Below are positions 48,401-56,355 of a DNA stretch of 64,000 nt, piece after piece; position 1 is the stretch's first letter; each line of letters begins with the position of its first letter. Source of the stretch: Otis tarda (taxonomy: Eukaryota; Chordata; Aves; Otidiformes; Otididae). The position numbers were made by a program, and so were the translations under genes. The stretch covers positions 214,978,553 to 215,042,552 of the forward strand of contig CM048552.1 of NCBI GenBank assembly GCA_026413225.1, read 5' to 3'. The notes under the pieces were generated by a model. That model did not search any database, was not told where the DNA came from, and saw nothing but the letters and a program-made list of their open reading frames with translations.

Positions 48401-50664
48401 GGTCAAGAGTGAGCAGAGAGGATGGGGATCCCAGGATCCTGTCGGTCTCACATTTGTTTCTTTTATGGTTTTGGGGGAGATCAGACCTCCTCCAGTGCGA
48501 GATGCTCTTCGGAGCAACAACATCTCATCGCTTCCACCTGCTTCATGGTCTTGTCCCCGTTGGATTCTGATTTAACAAGCAGTTATTGTTTTCAAATGAG
48601 GTTTGTCCTAGTCCTTGGCGAACCCAGATTCACTCCCAAACTCCCACCGGGCTTTGGCAGGAGGTCCTGCACCGAACCAGGACCTTGGGGCATCCAGTGC
48701 AACCTGTGTCCCCTTTTGCATCCCAGGAGGGGACGTAGGGGTGTGCATCCGAACCCCTCCGAGCCTTAAATTGAGCGCAGCGGAGCCCGACGCCCTCTGT
48801 TTCCCTCGGCAGGGATATTTCATCTGATACAGACCAAGAAGATCAGCAAGCAAGAGTTCAAGCAAGAAGCACAGAACTTCAGGCTGATCACCAGGACGAA
48901 CGAAGGTAGGGAGAGAAAAATCCCATCTGCCCGCTCCTCCGGCGGGCTCTGCCCCAAACCGCCCCGTGGTTTCGCTGCGTAAATTCCGGGGAGCGAGCCG
49001 TAGGGAGAAGGCTTGTGCAAACAGAGCCGGGTCGGGGGCTGACCTGCCTTCACAACGCAACGCTCCTGGTTAGCAGTCGCGTTTTCACTGAACGGTGTCG
49101 GAAAGGGCAGCCAGCTTTCTAAAAGTGGATGCACGCTTGTGAAATCCAAAGACTTTGTCTCTCCAAAGCCCGTAAAACGGTTTGATTTTTATATCTGATC
49201 CATCTGGCGTTACGGGGGAAAAAGAAAAAAAAAAAAAACGATGCAAGGGATTTGAAACAAAATAAACTCTTGAAATATTTAAAAAAAAAAACAAACCCAA
49301 AACATTCTTAATGTTCTTGGATGTGCGTAAATGTTACAAAAAGCAGGAATGCCAGCGCACATGCCGAGAGTGCCTGCGCGGAGCGAAAGCGCCGTGCTAT
49401 TTCCCACCGGCTGCCTCTTCGCCCGGGCTGGGTTGGAGTTTAACGGGTTGGGTTCGGATCGGAGCCATTCCCGTATTGTCCAGCACCCGCGGGTCACGGG
49501 GTCAACCGGGAACGGCTCTGCCGCCCCGTGCGTACCAGCACACCCAGTGCCCCGGGGAGGACGGAGATTTATTTTCATTTATTTTTTTCACTCAAGACAA
49601 CATCTCTTGACCAAATCCCGGGGAATTTTCAAGTCCCAGGTTGGGCTCCGTGCCCGGATGGGGTCTCTGCCACGTGCCCCTGCTTCTTGCCTCAGTTTCC
49701 CCTGAGAAATAACCCTGTTGTGAAACCACCCCTCTGCCCTTGCTGCAAGTTAGGAAAGCATTGGCCGGTGATTTCTTCACAACAGGAGATTAATTCAGCT
49801 AGAAAATATGCTCCCCCCCCCCCGGGGATGACGACATTAGGGCTGCATAATCCTCGCTGGGATTACGGGGGAAGCGACCGCCGAGAGGGGAAGAAACACC
49901 TCCAGCCACCTGCCGCGCGTGCTGGCGGTTCTGGGGGGAAAGAAGAGGGATCGGGACCCTTTGTGCTCATTTTTGGGGTGTTGCCCGGCTCCCCCCCGCG
50001 CGTTTGCTTCACGGGGAGCCTGCAGCTCACCGGTGAGGCGGTGAGGGGACCCGGGGGGGGTTCTTCTCCTTCCGCAGCAGGACCTTCCCCGACCGTAGGT
50101 GATGGCATGAAGAGCCAAGGCTGGGGCGGCAGCAGAAAAACGAGTGTAAATGTGGGGGTTTGGGGCAAGCTGCCCCCCAAAAAATGGGGATGATGGAAGG
50201 GAGGAGAGAGGCATCCCTGCTCACAGCCCGAGAAACATGAATTTACGTTATCCTTAGGATTTTCTTCTTTGGACTTGATGATCTTGGAGGTCTTTCCCAA
50301 CCTTAATGCTTCTGTGAATTTTGGCTTTCGAACGACGAGTCAGAGGACCGTTTTATTTGGCCCTAGACTTTGCCACCTTGCAAATAAAATGGGATTTGGG
50401 GTCAAAAGGGGCCGTAGATACCTCCTGCAACGCAATTAACAGCGCAATCAATGCCGCGGCCGGCGTTGCGGGTAGACCTCTCTCCCCACCAGCATGGTCC
50501 TCGTGGGTCCTCCACTGTGGAGCGTGTTACGGGCGGGATGAATTCTGTTTTCCTGCTCCAAGGACTCTGTCTCTGCTCATCCAGGTCACTGGAACATCTT
50601 CCGAGCCCAGACGTCGGAGCTGAGGATGACAGAGAGCCCAGAGGAAGAGACAAAGAACTTGTAA
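24360..50664 (+). CDS. CHRDL2: Chordin-like 2, secreted BMP antagonist (11 coding exons)
   Basis: Secreted protein that binds BMP-family ligands outside the cell and blocks receptor binding (known for the chordin-like family). Joined exons: 24360-24441, 32162-32274, 32703-32796, 33614-33756, 37940-38033, 38689-38744, 40110-40278, 41187-41381, 44134-44316, 48813-48905, 50585-50664; 1,302 nt, 433 residues plus TAA, close to the human length (about 429). Residues 1-27 are a hydrophobic signal peptide. Three von Willebrand C modules follow at about 33-95, 111-174 and 252-314, each with ten cysteines ending in CCxxC. An acidic linker and a basic [10 protein letters not shown] stretch precede module 3, and a C-terminal region follows at 316-433. 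A sequon (NGT) lies at Asn114. CHRDL2 rather than CHRDL1 is chosen from PSGLRAP before module 2, the [11 protein letters not shown] stretch and the position beside RNF169. Every join keeps frame; intron 2 needs a GC donor. Confidence 0.96.
24442..32161 (+). other. CHRDL2 intron 1
   Basis: The largest intron (7.7 kb). It contains a (CCATCTCCATGT)-type repeat at 24,926-25,016, CG-rich patches near 25,320-25,440 and 26,640-27,130, a T-run at 26,060-26,076, and otherwise unique sequence without CR1. A minus-strand open frame of 287 codons at 29,124-29,987 has no family match and is taken as chance. Confidence 0.7.
24926..25016. repeat. Short tandem repeat, CCATCTCCATGT-like
   Basis: Imperfect repeats of CCATCTCCATGTCCATCCCT-like units, two of which are nearly identical at about 24,966-25,014. 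Intronic in CHRDL2. Confidence 0.8.
32162..32274 (+). CDS. CHRDL2: CHRDL2 exon 2 (first half of VWC module 1)
   Basis: Starts after TTGACTTTCAG. It encodes [16 protein letters not shown] through CIRCSCSE, aligning with the human exon. It must end after GAG, followed by GCACGT. The nearest GT four bases on (32,279) would shift the frame, so the donor is the GC type. Confidence 0.88.
32703..32796 (+). CDS. CHRDL2: CHRDL2 exon 3 (second half of VWC module 1)
   Basis: Acceptor TCTCTCCCAG|AATGCC, phase 0. It encodes [16 protein letters not shown] and on to CCPRCL, donor CTGG|GTAGGT, phase 1. It is 94 nt, the same length as exon 5, which encodes the matching half of module 2. Confidence 0.92.
33614..33756 (+). 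CDS. CHRDL2: CHRDL2 exon 4 (first half of VWC module 2)
   Basis: Acceptor CTCATTTCCAG. It encodes [20 protein letters not shown] through CVQCSCS, with an N-glycosylation sequon (NGT). Donor CTCC|GTAAGC, phase 0. Confidence 0.94.
35490..36055 (+). mobile_element. CR1 LINE, 5'-truncated
   Basis: Plus-oriented CR1 of about 570 bp in CHRDL2 intron 4. It has the CAGCGCTGCGTCCAGCTCTG block at its 5' part, the GGCTGTTCAGCCTGGAGAAG block in the middle, and the tail TGTGATTCCATGATTCTATG. Same subfamily as the copy at 2,207 but opposite strand. Confidence 0.92.
37681..37874 (+). mobile_element. CR1 LINE 3' fragment next to CHRDL2 exon 5
   Basis: Plus-oriented CR1 3' end finishing in four TTCTGTGA repeats (37,843-37,874). 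Only about 65 bp separate it from the exon 5 acceptor; a CTGAC branch-point-like motif (about 37,910) and the T-run of the acceptor lie in that gap. Confidence 0.92.
37940..38033 (+). CDS. CHRDL2: CHRDL2 exon 5 (second half of VWC module 2)
   Basis: Acceptor CTGTCTCCTAG|GAAGGC. It encodes [16 protein letters not shown] through CCQVCK, donor AAAG|GTAATG, phase 1. EGQIYCGL is identical in human CHRDL2. Confidence 0.95.
38689..38744 (+). CDS. CHRDL2: CHRDL2 exon 6 (acidic linker)
   Basis: Acceptor TTTTCCTTGCAG. The 56-nt exon encodes [19 protein letters not shown], donor TGTT|GTACGT, phase 0. The acidic stretch between modules 2 and 3 matches the human SDEED linker in character but not in sequence. 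The border is set by the human match GV|RHPQD. Confidence 0.87.
40110..40278 (+). CDS. CHRDL2: CHRDL2 exon 7 (linker with basic stretch)
   Basis: Acceptor CTGCTCACAG|AGGCAC. It encodes [20 protein letters not shown] through [16 protein letters not shown] and [11 protein letters not shown], with donor AAAG|GTAAGG, phase 1. The FIPR-F-PKG and [11 protein letters not shown] blocks are shared with human CHRDL2. Confidence 0.94.
41187..41381 (+). CDS. CHRDL2: CHRDL2 exon 8 (complete VWC module 3)
   Basis: Acceptor TTTCCTCCAG. It encodes [20 protein letters not shown] through KCCKICP, donor CCAG|GTTGGT (weak). At 195 nt with phase 1 on both sides, it holds a whole VWC module and could be skipped without a frameshift. 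Confidence 0.94.
41382..44133 (+). other. CHRDL2 intron 8
   Basis: 2.75 kb, no CR1 recognised. The part at 43,560-43,960, shortly before exon 9, is CG-rich and gives long chance frames on both strands. Confidence 0.7.
44134..44316 (+). CDS. CHRDL2: CHRDL2 exon 9 (C-terminal region)
   Basis: Acceptor TGTTTTTGCCCAG. It encodes [19 protein letters not shown] through [11 protein letters not shown], donor AAAG|GTGAGT, phase 1 on both sides, 183 nt. VEIYxWKL matches the human protein. Confidence 0.94.
46200..46600 (-). mobile_element. Old, diverged CR1 fragment
   Basis: Minus-oriented, strongly diverged CR1 3' region recognised from the order of blocks: GACTTTTCCCAATGTGTGG, CTGCAGCTCAAGGCC, GCCATCAGCTGCTGCC and CCATCCCATAGCTCTGC. 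Borders are approximate. Confidence 0.55.
46958..47245 (-). mobile_element. CR1 LINE 3' fragment
   Basis: Minus-oriented CR1 with its 3' end at 46,958 (ATAGAATCACAGAAGGGTTT). It skips the AAAAATTTCTTCC segment between CCACCACCCT and TCCTTATCTCTAG. It lies in CHRDL2 intron 9. Confidence 0.9.
48813..48905 (+). CDS. CHRDL2: CHRDL2 exon 10 (C-terminal region)
   Basis: Acceptor TTTCCCTCGGCAG. It encodes [20 protein letters not shown] and then [11 protein letters not shown], donor GAAG|GTAGGG, phase 1 on both sides, 93 nt. GIFHL-Q-KK is shared with human CHRDL2. Confidence 0.95.
48906..50584 (+). other. CHRDL2 intron 10
   Basis: 1.7 kb with A-runs (49,224-49,239 and 49,280-49,290), a C-run near 49,813-49,824 and CG-rich stretches at 49,340-49,560 and 49,850-50,200. 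A plus-oriented CR1 3' remnant lies at about 50,268-50,318 (GGACTTGATGATCTTGGAGG). No gene recognised. Confidence 0.65.
50268..50318 (+). mobile_element. CR1 3'-end remnant
   Basis: About 50 bp matching the CR1 3' end (TTGGACTTGATGATCTTGGA, then CCAACCTTAATGCTTCTGTG). Very short; assignment by motif only. Confidence 0.55.
50585..50664 (+). CDS. CHRDL2: CHRDL2 exon 11 (C-terminus and stop)
   Basis: Acceptor CTCATCCAG|GTCACTGG. It encodes [19 protein letters not shown] and then EEETKNL before TAA at 50,662-50,664. GHWN-F-AQT-EL matches the human C-terminus. Confidence 0.95.
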
Positions 50665-50805
50665 AGCCAAAAAAAAAAAAACCCAAAAAACTTCAAGCTA
50701 GCTATTGATTTATCTACACACACACACATACACATATATACGAAAAAAAAAATCGCATTATTAAATAGACTGGCACAGCAATAAAGGATACACTAGTGTA
50801 AACTA
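50665..50805 (+). terminator. CHRDL2: CHRDL2 3' UTR with poly(A) signals
   Basis: After the stop come an A-run (50,670-50,681), a (CA)n/(TA)n microsatellite (50,716-50,740), ATTAAA at 50,760-50,765 and AATAAA at 50,780-50,785. Cleavage near 50,800 would fit. A longer 3' UTR is possible, since further AT-rich stretches follow at 51,325-51,350. Confidence 0.6.
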
Positions 50806-51657
50806 CAGAAATTCCAGCAAACAAACCAAACGGAACCGCATCGAAGCCACAGCCGCGGAGGTGCCTCTCTCCAGCCGGAGAGCAGAAGGGAGGTCGGCTG
50901 CCGTCGCCCGCTGCCGAAGACGTCGGGTGTGCGGAGGGAGGAGGGAGAGGCGGCGGCGATGTGAGACCTGCTGCGATTGAGGGGACGTCCCTGACACCCC
51001 GGCGTTTCTGAAGAGCGTCAGGAGCCGGCAGCGACGCAAAGCTTTTCGCCGCCGCCGGCAGAAGGGTGACCTGCAAGGAGAGAACAACCAGCCTCAGGTC
51101 TTTTCCTGGAGCCTCTTTGACCTGCGAAGGGTTTCTTTGGCTGAACGCCCCCTCAAAGGGTGTTTCTTGAAAATCTTGGGTCTTCTCTCCTCCGTTTCGG
51201 CTGGGAGGATTCTCCTCCCTTCTTTGCGGGTCGCTTGAAGTTGCAGTTTTTGGCAGGACCCATCTTCTGACAGGGTCTGAGACCCCGAACGCTGCGCTGA
51301 GGGCGCTACCGAGCGTGTTATTCTGCTATATATTTATATATATCCTACATAATATCTACTGGGCTGTATTCACAGGAGGGGGCGTCTCCCAAAGGGCCAA
51401 CACGACCGTTTCTGCAGCGTAGGGAGGAGGGCGCGCGGCAGCGTCGCCCTCCTCCTGTCTGGAAATAGCTTTGGGGGGTTTTCAGGTTGTTTTGGTACGT
51501 GTATTTATCCCTGGTTTCTTGTTTCGTTCTGTTTTGATAAATCTATTTATTTGGAGATCCAGATCTGTCTGATAAATCTGATTAAAGCGTCTTCTTGATT
51601 CAGCCTCCCGTGCCGGCTCTCCTTTCTCTGAAGGGTCCGTGTTACGATTTGGGGGGG

Positions 51658-51716
51658 GTCCCAGTGGGGTAGGACCCCCATCCTGGTGGGGTGGGACCTC
51701 CATCCTGGTGGGGTCT
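51658..51716. repeat. Short tandem repeat, about 20 bp unit
   Basis: About three imperfect units of the form CCATCCTGGTGGGGTGGGAC, beginning with GTGGGGTAGGACCC. Confidence 0.75.
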
Positions 51717-52648
51717 GATTCCCTTGCAGCATCCTGAGGGTTGGGATGCTGGCTTGGGGCACTCAGAGAGCATCCCACCGATGCTTTGCTCCTCAGCAGG
51801 AGGTCATCCCACCCCACTTGCTCACGGTCCACAGCCGGTTCGGGGCTGAAAACGGAGCTCGGGGCTCCGAGCGGGCATGGGGGTCAGGAGAAGGCGGGGA
51901 GGAAACCTGGGCTGGGAAATGGGAGGTCCTGGGGTGCTGGATGCACGCCCAAGCGAGCTGCTAAGTGAGTGCAGGTGCTCTTCTTGGACAGGCAACCGCT
52001 CGCGTGGGGTTATAAAAGGATCACGACAAGCAGCTCCCACGTCGGGGATGGCCGTGCCTTCCCCTTCTCTCTTCGGTATGCTCCGGAGTGTTTGGATGTG
52101 GATGGAAACCAGGACCCGGAGTGTCCTGGATGTGGATGGAAACCAGGTCTGTGCACGGCCAAAGGACAGAGAAGCCAGAGAGCAGAGCGTCCGCGGCTCT
52201 GGAGGAGGAACCAGAGGAAAATCGGAGAAGCTGGTGGCCACCAGCCCATCGCCGCTCACAGAGCCGTGTGATGATCCAGGCGATCTGGTTAAATTTATCC
52301 GGGAAAAAAATCCCGATGATGCTTTGGGCATTGGGGGTGTCGCCGGTGGCACGGGGCAAAGGGAGAGGGGTGAAGCCGCCCTCTCGCCCCACGGCCGCGT
52401 GTGCGACCATAGCTGCACGCTGGCGGGGAGGACGCTGCCAGTCCCCAGGCGGAGCCTCGTCAGCCTAATTAACTCGCTCTTGCGTGCTCTAATTGAAGGG
52501 GAGCTGAAGGCCAATTTACGTTCGTTTACAGGGAGCATTTGAAATGAAGCTGCCCGGTTGGGTTCCTAGGGGTGACCTGGAGAAAACCAGCACAAACCCT
52601 TCACCGCCCGGCCCGGGTGAGGTTTCCTGCAGGTGTCTGTAGGTTCCC

Positions 52649-52717
52649 GAGCCCAGTATAGATTACGGAGCCCAGTATAGCTTACACGGAGCCCAGTATA
52701 GGTTACACGGAGCCCAG
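52649..52717. repeat. Short tandem repeat, 18-21 bp unit
   Basis: Three full copies and one partial copy of GAGCCCAGTATAG followed by ATTACG, CTTACACG or GTTACACG. Confidence 0.85.
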
Positions 52718-53954
52718 ACACAGGCAGGAGACCCCTTGGGTGCTGTGCACACAGAGCTCCTCTACCATCTCCAGGAGGGTGGTGGATGGTGCTGGCTTCT
52801 CCACGGCCAGGAGAAACCCTTCAGTGAGCAGCGATGGAGAAACCTGCCTGGGGCGAGGTCCTTGCTGTCCCTCCCTGAGCCATTTCTACCCAGAGCACGG
52901 TGCGTTGTATTTCTTCTAAAAAGCATGTTTGACGTAACCGCAGATCTGTGTCACCCCTGTGCTGCACCCCGGCTGAGCTTTGCCTTGGGCAGGGAGGTTT
53001 GGAGATGACCAGTGACGTGCAAGAGGGACTTTCTTTGGAGAGAGGGCTCAGGGAGACGCAGGATGGAGATGGAGAAGCAGTCTCAAACCAAGGAGCTTCC
53101 CACTAAGAGATGACGATGCTGCCTGGTCCCTTCCCAGGATCCGGCGCAGATGCTCTGACGTGTACCGCCTGTGCTCTGCTGCTGTCCTTGCGCTGAAGTT
53201 GGTCCTAACAACCAGGGTTTGGTGCTGAGCGTACCCACCAGGAAAGGAAGATACGGAAGCCTCCAAAGACGCCATTTGCATGACGTCACTGTCCCATCCT
53301 CCCCTAACTTTCTTTATCTCCCAGACCCATCGCAAGCCCGGTCCTGGGCTGCCTCCAAACAGCATCTCATCTTCTCTGGTGTCGGCTTCTCCCCCGCCGT
53401 CGGGCGTTACGCCGCTCTCTGTTGCTGTGAGTCAGGCTTTCTGCTGCCTTTCAGTCGCCCCTTTACTGCAGCCCTGCCTTGGGACGCTGTCATAAAACGC
53501 ACCCCATAAATTTTACATTGAACAGTAAAACGTTTTCGCCTTGGCTGCTGTTCCCCCCTCACTCGCCGCAGCAGCGCAGAGCGAAGGGGAGAGCTCCGGC
53601 GAGGCAGGAGCCAAGCGCCGCATCTCAGCTGCCGGCTCCTGGCTGAGAAAACCGGGACGACGTTGATTTTTGCTGGCTGGGTTGGAGGAATAAGGCTGGA
53701 GGCACCTCGCCTTGCACCAGTCCTGAAGCAGCATCAGTGTCCACTCTCTGAGGGACATAGCTACAGGTGGCACGGGACAGGTTGTCTCCACCTGAGGAGA
53801 CCCAGAAGCCTCCCCTCCGCTCTCTGCGGTGAGGCAGGAGGGGCTCTTACCCATCTGAAGTGACCCCTGAGCCAACAGGGATATGAGAGGTGGGCTCAGC
53901 TCTCCCTTCAGATGGCAGAGCCGCGACCATGGGTTTCTTAGGTGGGTTCCTCTC

Positions 53955-54352
53955 CCTTCCCCATCCATCTGTTTCCATCCATCTATTTGTTCATTCATTC
54001 ATTTATCCATCCATCCATCCTTCCCCATCCATTTTTCTCCATCCATCCATCCATCCATCCTTTCCCATCCATCCTTCCCCATCCATTTTTCTTCATCCAT
54101 CCATCCATCCATCCATCCTTTCCCATCCATCCTCCCCAGTCCGTCCTTCTCCATCCATCCTTCTATATCCACCCATCCATCCATCTTTCCCATCCATCCT
54201 TCCTTTCCCATCCATCCTTCCCCATCCATTCCTCCTCATCTATTCTTCTCCATCCATCCATCCCCATCCATTCTTCTTCATCCATCCTTCTCCATTCCTC
54301 CTTCTCCATCCCTCCATCCATTCATCCTTCCCCATCCATCCTCCTCCAGCCA
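53955..54352. repeat. (TCCA)n tetranucleotide array
   Basis: About 400 bp of CCATCCAT-type repeats with interspersed TTCCCC, TTTTCT and TTCTC variants. Long periodic open frames in this stretch are produced by the repeat. Confidence 0.95.
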
Positions 54353-56200
54353 TAACCTTTTGGGCCCTCTGGCTTTTCCTTCCCCGCAGTGGCATGGGAG
54401 GGAGAAGGCATCAGTTTCACCTTGGTTTACTCTGGATGCTAGCCAGCGTCAGAGACCTTCGTTTCTCCCAGGACTGTAAGAAAACATCCCAGAGGAGCGC
54501 TGGGGACGTGCCCAGGGGCCACCTGGGCTGGTGACCAACCTTGGCCCGTACCACTGCCTGGTGACGTGCGGCCGAGGAGGGGCAGAGGGACTTGCTGTGG
54601 GGCTGGAGGGGGCTGCGAGCGGTGGGTAGTCTCCTGCGGTCGTGTCAGCGATACGCCGGACCCGGCTGTCCCGGCAGCCCGCCCTAACGACCGAACCTCC
54701 CCGTGGGGGACCTCTTAGAGGCTGCTTTCCCCGCGGGGGCGTCTCTGGGGATTAACCCTTTTAATTGGATCAGCAGCCGCAGATCAGAAGCCAACGTTTC
54801 GCCGTCGGCGGCATCGCCTCCCTCGCCCCGCTCCTCCTCCCTGCGTCCGTTTGCCTCTGCAGGGATCGCCCCGTTCCCACCCCGAGCTGTGAAGTCGGGG
54901 TTGATTTGGGGGCAGAGCCGGCACAGCGCCCTGGGACCTTTCATCTCTTGCAACAATGAGTTTGCAGGGCAGGGCTGGGCTTTCTGCATGAGGTTTGGTG
55001 GGGGGACATACTCCAAGAGCCTACAGGAGACGTTACCCATGTGTCTGCTGCAGCCGTGACCATCCCACCACGGCTCAGGGGTCAGCAGGGATGCGGTCCT
55101 CAGCCCGTGACCCCTCACTGGCGATTGCATTTGCTCCCCTAACCCCGTGGGAGCTCAGCACCTTCCTAGTCTTTCTGTACGACTGGGCCACCTTCCTTAC
55201 AGCTCAACGGGGTTTGCAGCCCCGTCATTGTCTGGTTGTGCTGGTCGGGACGCATTTCTGATCTCTTCAAGGGTTGGGAACAAAACCTTGCAACCCTGAC
55301 TGTGTTTGCACATCTGTGAAAAAAAAGAAGAAACCTCAGCTTGCGGTTGCAGAGATGATGCACCGTCTGGGAAAGCTGAAGCTCTCTGAGACCTCCTTGT
55401 CCAACCCCACTGATGTCCCCCTGCTCTGGACTGCCTTCCCCATGTTTCTCTTGAATTAGCCAGAGAGCACGAGGAAGAGTTTTGGCCAGCTTGGACCTTC
55501 ACTGATGTGGATAAAACCCATGAGCAGAAAGCCAGCATCCGTTGACGGCACCACTGAGCTGCAGGAGCGGCACGGGTCTTGACGTGATCACGCAGAGGTT
55601 GCCTGATGTCTGGAGAGCAAAGTGACTCAGAGGAAACACCCAAACGCAATTTGTACGGCACCGAGGGCTTTGGGGCACCAGACGTCCCATCCGAGGGAAC
55701 CTGGCATGGACCCGGACACCAGCCCTGGCCTGAGCCAGGAGGAGAGGAGGACATCAGCGCTCCTGGGCCTGCAAGAACGGCTCTTGCACGAGGGCTGAGG
55801 TGGCATCGATGGGTTTTGCCACCCTGCCTGGCCTCTGCCAGCACTTTGCATGTGGGCAGCATGCTGCCGTTGCTTTTGCAGGACCCGCATCTCCTGCCAC
55901 TTCCACAGGACCCAGATCTCCTGCTGCTTCTTCTATGGGACCTGTATCTCCTGGAAGTCCTCCTGCAACCCCTCTCTCCTCTTGCTGTGGTCTGTTTTGC
56001 GTGCAATAACTTCATCGCCTATCCCATGGATGGTGCAACCCATGCTGAGACACCTTTGGTCTCCGCAGAGCGCGTTTGGGCGCTGGCTCCAGTTTGGGTC
56101 CCTGGTACCAAGCAGGCAGTGACAGGCTGGACCCAGCCCAGCTGGAAGACACACCAAAAAAGTTTTCCCTTTTAGGATGGATCAAGCACTGGAAGAGGGA
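54353..56200. other. Intergenic, no gene recognised
   Basis: Mostly unique sequence. A minus-strand open frame of 272 codons (55,197-56,015) with Arg/Ser-rich sequence has no family match; a repeated GGACCCAGATCTCCTGC-like motif in that area (about 55,880-55,960) explains its periodicity. Confidence 0.4.
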
Positions 56201-56355
56201 CCAAGGAAAGAGGGAGGAGGCATCTCCATCCTCGAAGAAACTCAACCCTTGCCTGGACGCAGCCGTGAGCAACCTGATGTAACTTCAAAGCTATCCCTGC
56301 TTGGAGCTGCAGGTTGGACCAGGGACCTCTTGGGGTCCCATCCAACCTGAATTAC
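56201..56355 (+). mobile_element. Old CR1 3' fragment
   Basis: Plus-oriented, diverged CR1 3' end recognised from GGCATCTCCATCCTCG, GAGCAACCTGATGTAACTTC and TCCCATCCAACCTGAATTA. Same older group as the end of the copy at 8,115-8,937. Confidence 0.6.

Larger units (their letters stand above)
44317..48812 (+). other. CHRDL2 intron 9
   Basis: 4.5 kb with an old CR1 (about 46,200-46,600) and a young CR1 (46,958-47,245). A CG-rich island of about 150 bp at 47,395-47,545 contains a GATA-type site (CTTATCT) and could be regulatory. Nothing else recognised. Confidence 0.7.
50806..53954. other. Region downstream of CHRDL2, no gene recognised
   Basis: Contains CG-rich sequence at 50,840-51,060, an AT run at 51,325-51,350, and small tandem repeats at 51,658-51,716 and 52,649-52,717. 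No POLD3 exon (the neighbour expected on the minus strand) could be recognised. Confidence 0.45.

Noticed and set aside
51822-52542. Open frames of more than 220 codons on both strands
   Set aside because: Overlapping frames on both strands in GC-rich, partly duplicated sequence (two copies of GGATGTGGATGGAAACCAGG at about 52,093 and 52,126), with no recognised domain.
53883-54534. Ser/Ile/Pro/His-rich frames of about 200 codons
   Set aside because: Produced by the (TCCA)n array, with periodic residues in all frames.
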